Shown piece by piece: positions 35,365 to 43,759 of a stretch of DNA of 64,000 nucleotides. Position numbers and translations under genes: made by a program. Each line of letters opens with the position of its first letter. Position 1 is the first letter of the stretch. Origin of the DNA: Thauera sp. K11 (GTDB lineage Bacteria > Pseudomonadota > Gammaproteobacteria > Burkholderiales > Rhodocyclaceae). Below the pieces are notes generated by a model, which ran no database searches, was not told the origin of the DNA, and saw nothing but the letters and a program-made list of their open reading frames with translations. The DNA lies in assembly GCF_002354895.1 (NCBI RefSeq), contig NZ_CP023439.1:1798001-1862000 (forward strand). The letters run 5' to 3'.

Positions 35365-36225
35365 TTACCGCTCCAGAAAACCTGCATCGAGCAGGGCATC
35401 CGCGATGCCGCGCATAGCCTGCGTCCCGGTGAGCGGTAACGATACCCCGCGATCCGCCGAAGTTGCGGATTCGGCTGGGTTGATCCGGATCATCGGCGCA
35501 TCCCGGCCTTCGCCGAACAGGCGGACCGAGGGGATGGCCGTGCCTGCGCCGATCTCGATCACCAGCAGGCGATCCACCCTGCGCTGCCAGTCGCCGAGCC
35601 GGGCCTGCTGCAGGCGGGTGCGGTCATCGATCCAGCCGGCATCGCCGAACATGAGAACGTTGGGCCGCGCCAGCCCCCGGCACCACGGGCAGTGCGGAAG
35701 CGCATTGACGAGTTTGCACGTGTAGGCGTCGACGTCCGGCAGAAAACCGTCGGCCGGCCAGATGTCGCCCCTGCAGCCAACCATGCACTGCAGATGATGG
35801 ATCGAGCCATGGCACTCGACGATCCGTCCTGCATCGAAACCGGCCTTCTGGAACTGGCCGTCGACGTTCGACGTAAAGATGAACGCGCCATTGCGCAGGC
35901 GCCGGCCGATCTCCCCGAGGATCGCGAACGCCGGCCCCGGCTCCGTTTTCCTGTACAGCGCAAGGCGATGCCCGTAGAAGCCCCATGCGAGCCTTGGGCG
36001 GGTATCGAAAGCATTGGGCGAGGCGATGTCGTGGAAGTGCATCCCGGCACGCCCCAATGCCGGATAGGCCCGCCACATCCCCTCGCTGCCGCGAAAGTCC
36101 GGCAACCCCGAATCGACTCCCAGGCCCGCACCGGCCGTGATGAGCAAGCCATCGGCCTGCGCGATGAGCCGCGCGCATCGCTGGAAGCGCGCTTCCAGCT
36201 CCGTCGCCGATACCGGTCGAGTCAT
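35365..36225 (-). CDS. SIR2-family NAD-dependent protein deacylase
   Basis: 286 residues. NAD-binding GAGLGVDSGLPDFRG (32-46), TSNVDG (118-123), catalytic His139 in ECHGS, and four cysteines in two pairs (C147/C151 and C179/C182) for the structural zinc. The last pair leads into RPNVLMFGD. The GAGLGVDSG form differs from the usual GAG-I-S but is common in one bacterial sirtuin group. It removes acyl groups from lysines using NAD. Monocistronic and divergent from the accessory island. Confidence 0.88.
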   Translation of the reverse strand: MTRPVSATELEARFQRCARLIAQADGLLITAGAGLGVDSGLPDFRGSEGMWRAYPALGRAGMHFHDIASPNAFDTRPRLAWGFYGHRLALYRKTEPGPAFAILGEIGRRLRNGAFIFTSNVDGQFQKAGFDAGRIVECHGSIHHLQCMVGCRGDIWPADGFLPDVDAYTCKLVNALPHCPWCRGLARPNVLMFGDAGWIDDRTRLQQARLGDWQRRVDRLLVIEIGAGTAIPSVRLFGEGRDAPMIRINPAESATSADRGVSLPLTGTQAMRGIADALLDAGFLER

Positions 36226-36376
36226 GGATCGATTCCTTGGGCGTCCGCCTGATCGGGCAAGTATCCACCCAAAGGCACCTTCGTACCGCTGCGGTACGAG
36301 GAAAGGTCAATGCCGGACCGGATTCTCGTGTCCGCAGGATGCATGAGTGCTGAAAGCCATATGGTATATGATGATG

Positions 36377-36406
36377 TTGACAATGATAATTATTATTGTT
36401 TATGCT
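36377..36406 (+). promoter_or_regulatory. Sigma70 promoter with embedded Fur box
   Basis: TTGACA (36377-36382) and TATGCT (36401-36406) are 18 nt apart. Between and overlapping them, 36379-36397 reads as a 19-nt site that matches the Fur consensus GATAATGATAATCATTATC at 16 of 19 positions. A repressor bound there would block RNA polymerase, so the downstream gene (36507) should be switched on under iron limitation. Confidence 0.7.
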
Positions 36407-36506
36407 AAACGGAGCCTGAGTCCAAGCTTCGGGCATACGAAGCGACCGGCTCGACTCCCGCAACACGGCAGTGGTTTCTCGACCACTTCGTCCATAGGTA
36501 CAAAAC

Positions 36507-36884
36507 ATGATTCACGACCGCGCACGACTCGCTTCATTCACTGCCCTTGGATACATCTTCGTCGTGCTCGGCGGCATTGCCCTGCATTTTCTGAACACAG
36601 GAGAGGTTTACACCCTCAAGTTCAGTCTCTTGCTCCCCAGTACCTGGACCGCAACATTGGTCGCTGGAGTTGCCGCCTGGGGGTTGTGGCATCGATTTCG
36701 CTGGGCGTGGTGGCTCGGAATCGCCGCAGCATTGTTCCAACTGGTACGCATGTCGCCGTGGCTATATCTGCACCATGGAATGGACAGGCTTCCCGGCTTC
36801 GGCCCCCTTCTCGTGCTTGTCCTCCTGCTCGCGTTCCTCATCACACTGCTTTTACCCGGCACTAAAGCTGCATGTACTCGCTGA
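36507..36884 (+). CDS. Small membrane protein, probably Fur-regulated
   Basis: 125 residues with four hydrophobic helices (for example LGYIFVVLGGIALHFL, TWTATLVAGVAAWGLWHRF, WAWWLGIAAALFQLV, and LLVLVLLLAFLITLLL). The ribosome site is poor (ATAGGT). It lies 100 nt after a strong promoter that carries a Fur box, so iron-dependent expression is likely. I recognise no family. Base composition is nearer the genome average than that of the genes that follow. It could take part in iron handling or be the first membrane protein of the island. Confidence 0.6.
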   Translation: MIHDRARLASFTALGYIFVVLGGIALHFLNTGEVYTLKFSLLLPSTWTATLVAGVAAWGLWHRFRWAWWLGIAAALFQLVRMSPWLYLHHGMDRLPGFGPLLVLVLLLAFLITLLLPGTKAACTR

Positions 36885-36920
36885 ATCATGGGGCAACATC
36901 TGCTGATTGGATAACTTAAA

Positions 36921-36970
36921 TTGGCTGGTCTGCATAAAGTTGCAGAAGCAATTTGAAATGGTTTGGGGAA
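36921..36970 (+). pseudogene. Decayed 5' fragment of the calcium-loop toxin-like gene
   Basis: This stretch matches the first 50 nt of the gene at 38097 at 38 of 50 positions without gaps, starting at the same TTG codon. It would read LAGLHKVAEAI, then an in-frame TGA, then NGLG. Similarity also covers a few bases of the ribosome-site region before it. Most differences are at third codon positions. It therefore looks like the leftover start of a second, related gene, now fused to the reading frame of the next small membrane protein. Confidence 0.7.
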
Positions 36971-36971
36971 G

Positions 36972-37367
36972 ATGGTGAAAGGGGCAATTTTTATTGTGTT
37001 GTCAACCGTTCTCTCTCTTTCTATTGGTGGAGGAGTAAGACTTTCCATCAATGTTCTTATCCGATCATTGTTTCGTGGTTTTATCTATGATGAAAAAAAT
37101 GAATTGAAAGGATGGGTGAGCGTGTTGAGAGTGTCTGTTCAGACATTGATCTATTTTGTCCTGTTCCTCTTCTCCCTTATTTTCTGCGTAGTTTATATCA
37201 TTGTTGTCTATATTTTGGGAAACAACGTCTACGGGGCGTTCAGATGGGGGTGCATAATGAGTGGTATTGGCTACGTCATAATTGGATGCGTTGTATTTTT
37301 TTGTATGTGTAGTTTCTTTTGGGCTAATTCAATTAAGATAAATCTGACTTTTATATTGAGGTCATAG
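36972..37367 (+). CDS. AT-rich small membrane protein, candidate immunity protein
   Basis: 131 residues from the ATG at 36972 (a TTG at 36963 is also possible; GGGGA lies unusually close to the ATG). Three or four strongly hydrophobic helices (AIFIVLSTVLSLSIGGGV, TLIYFVLFLFSLIFCVVYII, and YVIIGCVVFFCMCSFFWAN). Codon use is far more AT-rich than the chromosome, a sign of transfer. It directly follows the decayed toxin-gene fragment and shares its frame. A small polytopic protein next to a toxin-like gene fits an immunity role, but this is inference. Confidence 0.5.
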   Translation: MVKGAIFIVLSTVLSLSIGGGVRLSINVLIRSLFRGFIYDEKNELKGWVSVLRVSVQTLIYFVLFLFSLIFCVVYIIVVYILGNNVYGAFRWGCIMSGIGYVIIGCVVFFCMCSFFWANSIKINLTFILRS

Positions 37368-37675
37368 TAATACGCAATGTAATCTAGGTATTAATGCTAT
37401 GTTTCGCCGGAGGTACGTGCCCAGGAATCAGCTTGATGCTAGGGCGATCTCGGGGGGAGGGTGTCGCTGAACCAGAGGGATCGGAGACCGGAAGTAGCCT
37501 CGTATGAGGTTTTCGAATGGGGCTCGGAAGGCGGCCAGAACAGGGAGGTCCGCTATACGATTTGGAGAATAAAAGTAAAAGACTAAGTCGTTCAGTGAAA
37601 TTGACGACAATTTTAAAGATACGTAGGAATATATCGTTATAACATTTTCTATTTAATTGGTAAGGAGAAAAAGGC
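37368..37675 (+). other. 308-nt stretch without a recognisable gene
   Basis: About 170 nt in the middle (37400-37570) is visibly more GC-rich than both flanks. All frames are broken by stops within about 60 codons, and no terminal repeats or known element were recognised. The last 80 nt is AT-rich with several weak -10-like hexamers (for example TATAAC at 37639-37644), and may hold the promoter for 37676. Confidence 0.4.
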
Positions 37676-38095
37676 GTGGGAAGAATCATTTTGATTTCAA
37701 TAGCTATCACTTTTTTTGTGATGGGTCATTCAACTTTGCTGCATTTTAAAACAGTTGAGTCGAGAAAATTTCCCGCTTTTAATATTCTATTTCCATGGCC
37801 AAAGACAGGGAGGTTTGTCTCCGTTCTTTGTCTATTTGTTGCTCTTTGTATGTTCTTGGCTGCATTTTTTCTTCCTGGAGTCAGGATGACCCCTCATCCG
37901 GATACGTGGAAGGGAGTTCTTATTTTTGCTGTTTTTCCGTCAATTTGTTACGGCGCCTATATCTTGGCCGGGCTACGCAAAGAAGAGGGGGAAATTTTTT
38001 TTAATGCAGACTTAGTGAAGGATGCCTGGAAATATCCGATTTTATTTATGGCAATAGTGAATTTGATTTTCTACTTATTTAATTGGAGGCTGTAA
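37676..38095 (+). CDS. AT-rich small membrane protein before the toxin-like gene, candidate immunity protein
   Basis: 139 residues, GTG start with ribosome site AAGGAG. Hydrophobic helices at the N-terminus (RIILISIAITFFVMGHSTLL), middle (VSVLCLFVALCMFLAAFFL, then GVLIFAVFPSICYGAYILAG) and C-terminus (YPILFMAIVNLIFYLFNW). It ends only 1 nt before the TTG of the calcium-loop protein, so the two are probably co-translated. That coupling, the small polytopic form and the matching low GC make it the best candidate for the cognate immunity protein. No family recognised. Confidence 0.55.
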   Translation: MGRIILISIAITFFVMGHSTLLHFKTVESRKFPAFNILFPWPKTGRFVSVLCLFVALCMFLAAFFLPGVRMTPHPDTWKGVLIFAVFPSICYGAYILAGLRKEEGEIFFNADLVKDAWKYPILFMAIVNLIFYLFNWRL

Positions 38096-38096
38096 A

Positions 38097-39848
38097 TTGG
38101 CTGATTTGCGTAAAGTTACAGAGGCGATTCTGGATGGCTTTGGGAATTTTCAAAGTGGATGGGAGGTCGGTTCGTCTGAAAATAATCCCGAAGCTGTTCT
38201 AAATTTGCTGAATTTTGCGGCTAGCGTAGCTCCTACGTTAGGGCCTCTAGGAAATGCAATTGGAGTGGGATTAAGTCAAGTCGCAATTACTAATAACACC
38301 GTCTCTGCCATAGAAAAATGGAAGAATGGGACTTTGCAGCCATCTGATGTTCTGCAGATAACCAGTTCCGTGCTGACAGGATTGTCGGCATTAGCTGTTG
38401 TGCTCGGGGGTACTGTTCCACTCAGTGTTGCGGTAACCGTTTCTCTTATTGGATTGGCATCTGGTGCGGGGGCTCGGGATGTAATTAATGATTTGGTGAG
38501 GGAATTGTATGATTCGTCTGGCTCAACTAATCAAGGAAGATTGATCGTTAGACAGTATTCAATAAATGGAACCGAGCTGTTTAGTTATCAACTTACAGAT
38601 AAATACGGTTTTTCTTACGATGAAGTTGCCCATCTAAATTCAACAACGGCTGATAATTTTTGGGGGGGTCTGCCAGCTGGAGTGGTTAGGGTGCTGGATG
38701 GAAAGACGGGTAATCCGATTATGGAGTATGTTGACAATAGCCAAGTTAATACTGGCGGTGGCTCACTGATAAATCAAGCATCTGTGCAATTGTCGGACTA
38801 TCAGTTCAATAGTTTTATTTCGAACATTGGGAACATCGGTTTCGGCTCCGGCCAAAATACTGTCGACTTCACGAAGTCTATCTTGAATGGGTCGGGAATT
38901 TTCGACTTCAACTTTATTCGGGGTGACTCGATTAGCGGTATATATCAAGAAAGCGTAAATTATTTTAAAAACAATGACTACTATTCACTAATTGATCCCG
39001 GGAACTATTGGGATGAGTTTGATACTCGTCCATATCTGGGCAGCGGTTTGAACTTCAATGATTCGTACACTTGGCTCTACGACGGCCTCTGGAATGCGAC
39101 AACGACAAATTGGTACCTATATGAGAAGACTACTAATTTGCTCGGAAAGAGCAGTCAGGTAGATAAGAACTACGTCGAAAACGTAGGGCTCAATTCGAAA
39201 TGGGGCTCTCCGATAGCGATCGACCTGGATGGAGACGGCTTGGAAACCATCCGGCTACGTGACAGCTCAGTGCGTTTTGACCTGACGGGAGACGGAGAGG
39301 CTGAATGGACAGCCTGGTTGTCCGGTGATGATGGATTTCTTGCCTATGATGCAAATGGAAATGGAGTCATCGATGGAGTCTCCGAACTCTTTGGCGGCCT
39401 GGAGCGAGGGGAGGGATATGGAAAACTCGCAGCTTTCGACTCCAATGGCGATGGCGTCGTCGACTCCAGGGATGAGAATTTTGACCGGCTGCTCATCTGG
39501 CAGGACCTCGATCAGAATGGTGTCAGTGACGAGGGGGAATTGCGTGGTCTGACGGCTGCTAACATCACTGAAGTGGTTGTCGAATATCGTGTCGTAGATG
39601 AAGTTTCCAATGGCGTCCTGATTGGGGAGGAGTCTTCGGCGGTGGTTAACGGCAACCGGCGGCGAATGGCGGATATCTATTTCCGTTACGAGGTCAGCCC
39701 TATGAATGGGCTCGATGAAGCAGATGTCCAGCAACAAGCGGATGCTCTGCTTTCTCTGATGGCCCTCCCCGCAGGTGAAGCCTCTGCCGACACCTTCATT
39801 CCGCTTGATCGACAGAACAGCGCCATTGCGCTGGCGGCGCCGGTTTGA
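38097..39848 (+). CDS. Calcium-loop protein, likely type I secretion substrate (toxin/bacteriocin-like)
   Basis: 583 residues from a TTG, chosen because GGAGG lies 7 nt before it. Residues about 38-140 are hydrophobic and Gly/Ala/Val-rich (LTGLSALAVVLGGTVPLSVA), suggesting membrane insertion. Residues 375-480 hold five EF-hand/dockerin-like loops (DLDGDGLET, DLTGDGEAEW, DANGNGVIDG, DSNGDGVVDS, DLDQNGVSDEGEL), the set often found near the C-terminus of RTX-type exported proteins; classical GGxGxD nonapeptides are absent. The last 60 residues lack charge clusters and could hold the export signal. Base composition shifts from AT-rich to nearly average toward the 3' end, hinting at a mosaic gene. 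HlyB/HlyD genes follow. Confidence 0.7.
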   Translation: MADLRKVTEAILDGFGNFQSGWEVGSSENNPEAVLNLLNFAASVAPTLGPLGNAIGVGLSQVAITNNTVSAIEKWKNGTLQPSDVLQITSSVLTGLSALAVVLGGTVPLSVAVTVSLIGLASGAGARDVINDLVRELYDSSGSTNQGRLIVRQYSINGTELFSYQLTDKYGFSYDEVAHLNSTTADNFWGGLPAGVVRVLDGKTGNPIMEYVDNSQVNTGGGSLINQASVQLSDYQFNSFISNIGNIGFGSGQNTVDFTKSILNGSGIFDFNFIRGDSISGIYQESVNYFKNNDYYSLIDPGNYWDEFDTRPYLGSGLNFNDSYTWLYDGLWNATTTNWYLYEKTTNLLGKSSQVDKNYVENVGLNSKWGSPIAIDLDGDGLETIRLRDSSVRFDLTGDGEAEWTAWLSGDDGFLAYDANGNGVIDGVSELFGGLERGEGYGKLAAFDSNGDGVVDSRDENFDRLLIWQDLDQNGVSDEGELRGLTAANITEVVVEYRVVDEVSNGVLIGEESSAVVNGNRRRMADIYFRYEVSPMNGLDEADVQQQADALLSLMALPAGEASADTFIPLDRQNSAIALAAPV

Positions 39849-40101
39849 TTCGGAGACTTTTTCGAGGAGGAGGGAAGTCGCCGCAGTGCGATTTCTTTTC
39901 TCCAAGAGAGAGAAACGGATGTCCAGGGCATCCGGCAGCGATATAAATCCGTATTCGGTCCGACCGTATTCCCGATCGGGTGCGCAGGCGTGTTTGCTGC
40001 GGGTTGAGAATAATCATCTCGCGCGAGGTTTGCGGCCAGGTTCCGGAAGGCATCGAGGTCAGGCAGTTCGTCATGCGGTTCAAGAAAGAAGAGTAAGAGC
40101 A

Positions 40102-42291
40102 ATGTCTTCCGCCGACACGGCCGACAATTTCAGAGACTCACAGGGGGTTGCCGGAGCAGGTGAAGCTACGCCCCCTGCTGGCTCGCCGCCACTGGATACC
40201 GGGCTCACCTGCCTTGTCCTGATGGCCCGTCTACACGGCGTTGCTGCCGATCCGCACCAGTTGGCGCATGAACATGCGATGGCCGGAGCGCGATTCGGCT
40301 GTGACGAGATCCTTCATGCAGCCAGGGCCTTGGGTTTGCACGCAAAAGCGATCAAGGCGTCCAATGATCGCCTTGCGAGAACGCCGTTGCCGGCGATTGC
40401 CATAGCGCGGGATGGCACGTTCTTTCTGCTTGCGCGCGTCGAAGGCGACAAGGCGCTGATTCAGTCTCCGCTCGCGGGCCGGGCAGAGACTGTGCCGGTA
40501 GCCGAACTTCAGACGCGCTGGTGCAATGAGTTGATCTTGTTCACATCGCGCGAATCGCTGGGCCAGGATTTGCGCCGGTTCGACTTCACCTGGTTCGTGC
40601 CCGCGATCGTCAAGTATCGCAAGCTGCTGGGGGAGGTTTTCGCCGTCAGTTTCGTTCTGCAGCTCTTTGCATTGGTCACCCCGCTGTTCTTCCAGGTGGT
40701 GATGGACAAGGTGCTCGTCCATCGCGGCTTTACCACGCTGGATGTCATCGCGATCGGCCTAACGGTTGTGATGCTGTTCGAGGTCGCGCTGACGACGCTG
40801 CGGACCTACGTGTTCGCGCACACCACCAGCCGCATCGATGTGGAGTTGGGGGCAAGGCTGTTCCGGCATCTGCTCAACCTGCCCATGGCCTATTTCCAGG
40901 CGCGGCGGGTGGGAGATTCCGTTGCCAGGGTGCGGGAACTGGAGAACATCCGGGCGTTCCTGACCGGCAATGCCGTCACGCTGGTGCTGGACCTGCTGTT
41001 CTCGGTGGTATTCATCGGCGTCATGCTGATCTACAGCGGCTGGCTGACGCTCGTGGTCGTGCTTTCCCTGCCGTGCTACGCGATTCTGACGGCGATGTTC
41101 ACGCCGGTTCTGCGTGCCCGTCTGCATGAGAAATTCAATCGCAGTGCCGAGAACCAGGCTTTTCTGGTGGAGACCATCAGCGGCATCGACACGGTGAAGG
41201 CGCTGGCCGTCGAGCCGCACTGGACGCGCAAATGGGACGGGCAGCTTGCAGCCTACGTCTCGTCGAGTTTCCGCACGGCCACGGTGGGCAGCTTTGCCAA
41301 TGGTGGCGTGACGCTGATCGGCAAGCTGGTCACGGTGATCACCATGTACCTGGGCGCCCGTCTGGTGATCGAGGGCAACCTCACCGTGGGTCAGTTGATC
41401 GCATTCAACATGCTCGCGGGGCAGGTTTCGCAACCGGTGATGCGGTTGGCGCAGATGTGGACCGATTTTCAGCAGACCGGCATTTCTGTCCAGCGTCTCG
41501 GCGACATCCTCAACACCCGGACGGAAGCCTCCGGCAACAAGAGTGCGCTGCCGCTGCTGGCCGGCCGGGTCACGCTCGATCAGGTGCTTTTCCGCTACCG
41601 TCCCGACGGGCCGGAGGTCTTGAGCGGCGTGTCGCTCGATATCGGTGCGGGAGAGGTGCTCGGCATCGTCGGGCGTTCCGGTTCGGGGAAGAGCACCCTG
41701 ACCCGGCTCATTCAGCGCATGTACGTGCCCGAGCGGGGCCGGGTGCTGGTCGACGGCATGGATCTGGCCCTGGCCGAGGCGTCCTCCTTGAGGCGGCAGA
41801 TCGGTGTGGTGCTGCAAGAAAGTGTCCTGTTCAATCGCAGCATCCGGGACAACATCGCGCTGGCCGATCCCGGGGCGCCGCTGGCTGCCGTCATCCGGGC
41901 CGCAAAGCTGGCGGGGGCGCATGAATTCATTCTTGAGTTGTCCGAGGCGTACGACACCCTTGTCGGCGAGCATGGTTCCAGCCTGTCCGGCGGTCAGCGG
42001 CAGCGGATCGCGATCGCCCGGGCCTTGATGACCAATCCCCGAATCCTGATCTTCGATGAGGCCACGAGTGCGCTCGACTATGAAAGCGAGCGCGTGATCC
42101 AGGAGAACATGAAGGCGATCTGCAAGGGCAGGACGGTGATCATCATCGCTCACCGCTTGTCTGCGGTGCGGGATGCCCACCGGATCGTGGTGATGGACCG
42201 CGGCCGGATCGTCGAGGCCGGTACGCATGCGGAGCTTCTCGGCCGGGAAGCGGGGCACTATGCCCGGCTGCACCGTCTGCAGCAGGGGTGA
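40102..42291 (+). CDS. Type I secretion ABC transporter, HlyB family
   Basis: 729 residues, ATG after AAGAAAGAAGAGTAAGAG. An N-terminal peptidase-like domain in which the catalytic Cys position reads DTG, so it is non-cleaving as in HlyB. Then the very HlyB-like FDFTWFVPAIVKYRKLLGEV, six membrane helices (TPLFFQVVMDKVLVHRGF), and the nucleotide-binding domain: Walker A GRSGSGKST (524), signature LSGGQ (628), Walker B ILIFDEATSALD (about 646-657). It moves an unfolded substrate across both membranes with HlyD and TolC. No outer-membrane TolC gene is in the window. Confidence 0.93.
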   Translation: MSSADTADNFRDSQGVAGAGEATPPAGSPPLDTGLTCLVLMARLHGVAADPHQLAHEHAMAGARFGCDEILHAARALGLHAKAIKASNDRLARTPLPAIAIARDGTFFLLARVEGDKALIQSPLAGRAETVPVAELQTRWCNELILFTSRESLGQDLRRFDFTWFVPAIVKYRKLLGEVFAVSFVLQLFALVTPLFFQVVMDKVLVHRGFTTLDVIAIGLTVVMLFEVALTTLRTYVFAHTTSRIDVELGARLFRHLLNLPMAYFQARRVGDSVARVRELENIRAFLTGNAVTLVLDLLFSVVFIGVMLIYSGWLTLVVVLSLPCYAILTAMFTPVLRARLHEKFNRSAENQAFLVETISGIDTVKALAVEPHWTRKWDGQLAAYVSSSFRTATVGSFANGGVTLIGKLVTVITMYLGARLVIEGNLTVGQLIAFNMLAGQVSQPVMRLAQMWTDFQQTGISVQRLGDILNTRTEASGNKSALPLLAGRVTLDQVLFRYRPDGPEVLSGVSLDIGAGEVLGIVGRSGSGKSTLTRLIQRMYVPERGRVLVDGMDLALAEASSLRRQIGVVLQESVLFNRSIRDNIALADPGAPLAAVIRAAKLAGAHEFILELSEAYDTLVGEHGSSLSGGQRQRIAIARALMTNPRILIFDEATSALDYESERVIQENMKAICKGRTVIIIAHRLSAVRDAHRIVVMDRGRIVEAGTHAELLGREAGHYARLHRLQQG

Positions 42292-42297
42292 GAAACG

Positions 42298-43725
42298 ATG
42301 AGCGGCATGTTGCGATTGAAAGCATTGGGCGATCTCGTCCGCCGCTATGCGGCCGCCTTCAGGCATGCGTGGCGGCATCGTGTGCAGATGGAGGGACCGG
42401 CCCGTCAGCCGCATGAGGTGGCATTCCTGCCCGCGGCGTTGGCCCTGCAGGAGACGCCGGTGTCGCCCGCACCACGCGTGGCGATGTGGATGCTGATGCT
42501 GTTCTCGGCGATTGCGCTGGCATGGGCCGTATTCGGTGAAATCGACGTGGTGGCGACGGCGCAGGGGCGGGTCATGCCCAACGACCGCACCAAGACCATC
42601 CAGCCGCTGGAAACGGCGACGGTCCGGGCCATATGGGTCAGCGACGGCCAACTGGTCGGGGCTGGCGACGTGCTGGTGGAACTCGATGCAACGACGGCGA
42701 GGGCGGACCGGGAACGCCTGCGTTCCGACCTGGCGGCCGCGCGCCTGCAGGTTGCACGCAGCAAGGCCATGCTGGCGGCAATGGAGCATGGCAGGCTGCC
42801 GGCTCTCCCCGCCGTGGTGGAGGCGAGCGAGAGTCTGAACGCCGAGGCAAGACGCCAGTTGCTCGGCCAGTATGACGAATACCGTGCCCGGGCACGCAGG
42901 GTGGAGGCGGAAATCGCGCGGCGCGAAGCGGAGATCACGTCTACGCGGGAACAGGTGAGCAAGCTCGAACAGACTGTGCCCATCGCCCGCCGTCGCGCGG
43001 AGGACTTCCGCAATCTGGTCGATCGGAACTTCGTGTCCAGACACGGCTATCTCGAGCAGGAGCAATCCCGCATCGAGCATGAGGCGGATCTGGCGGCGCA
43101 GAAGAGCCGCCTCAAGGAAATCGAGGCCGCGGTCAGGGAGGCCCGCGAGCAGCGCGCCATGCTGGATGCGGAAACGCGGCGGGCGAATCTGGACGACGTT
43201 ACAGAGGGGCTGCAGCGCGGAGCCGCTCTGGAACAGGAGCTTCTGAAGGCCGAAAACCGTGACCGCCTCATGCAGTTGAAATCGCCGGTGGAGGGGACGG
43301 TACAGCAACTGGCCGTGCATACCGTCGGCGGAGTCGTCACCGAAGCGCAGCCGCTGATGATGATCGTGCCACGCGACAAGGCCCTCGAAGTCGAGGCGTT
43401 CGTCGACAACAAGGACATCGGCTTCGTTCGGCCGGGGCAGCCGGCGGAGGTGAAGATCGAAACCTTTCAATACACGAAGTACGGCACCATCCATGCACGG
43501 ATCGCATCGGTGTCGCACGACGCCATCAATGACGAGAAGCGCGGATTGATCTATTCCGCCCGTGTCAGGATGGAGCGCTCTACTATCGATGTGGATGGCA
43601 CGCCGGTCAACCTCGGGCCGGGCATGGCCGTGTCCGTCGAGATCAAGACCGGCAGGCGCCGCGTGATCGAGTATTTCCTGAGCCCGTTGATGCAGTACGG
43701 AAACGAGAGTCTGCGGGAGCGCTGA
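42298..43725 (+). CDS. Type I secretion membrane fusion protein, HlyD family
   Basis: 475 residues, starting 6 nt after the transporter stop. Cytosolic N-terminus of about 60 residues, one membrane helix (WMLMLFSAIALAWAVFG), a biotinyl-lipoyl-like half (GRVMPNDRTKTIQPLETATV), a long periplasmic hairpin coiled coil (about 125-300), and the closing LKSPVEGTVQQLAVHTVGG and PGMAVSVEIKTG motifs. It bridges HlyB and an outer-membrane channel. Clear operon with hlyB. Confidence 0.93.
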   Translation: MSGMLRLKALGDLVRRYAAAFRHAWRHRVQMEGPARQPHEVAFLPAALALQETPVSPAPRVAMWMLMLFSAIALAWAVFGEIDVVATAQGRVMPNDRTKTIQPLETATVRAIWVSDGQLVGAGDVLVELDATTARADRERLRSDLAAARLQVARSKAMLAAMEHGRLPALPAVVEASESLNAEARRQLLGQYDEYRARARRVEAEIARREAEITSTREQVSKLEQTVPIARRRAEDFRNLVDRNFVSRHGYLEQEQSRIEHEADLAAQKSRLKEIEAAVREAREQRAMLDAETRRANLDDVTEGLQRGAALEQELLKAENRDRLMQLKSPVEGTVQQLAVHTVGGVVTEAQPLMMIVPRDKALEVEAFVDNKDIGFVRPGQPAEVKIETFQYTKYGTIHARIASVSHDAINDEKRGLIYSARVRMERSTIDVDGTPVNLGPGMAVSVEIKTGRRRVIEYFLSPLMQYGNESLRER

Positions 43726-43759
43726 CCGGCGCGGCGCGCGGCGCGCGGCAGGCGGTGCT

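Noticed and set aside
36347-36865. 172-residue frame overlapping the Fur box and the 36507 gene
   Set aside because: It starts before the promoter elements, has a low-complexity start and competes with a membrane protein of sensible composition.
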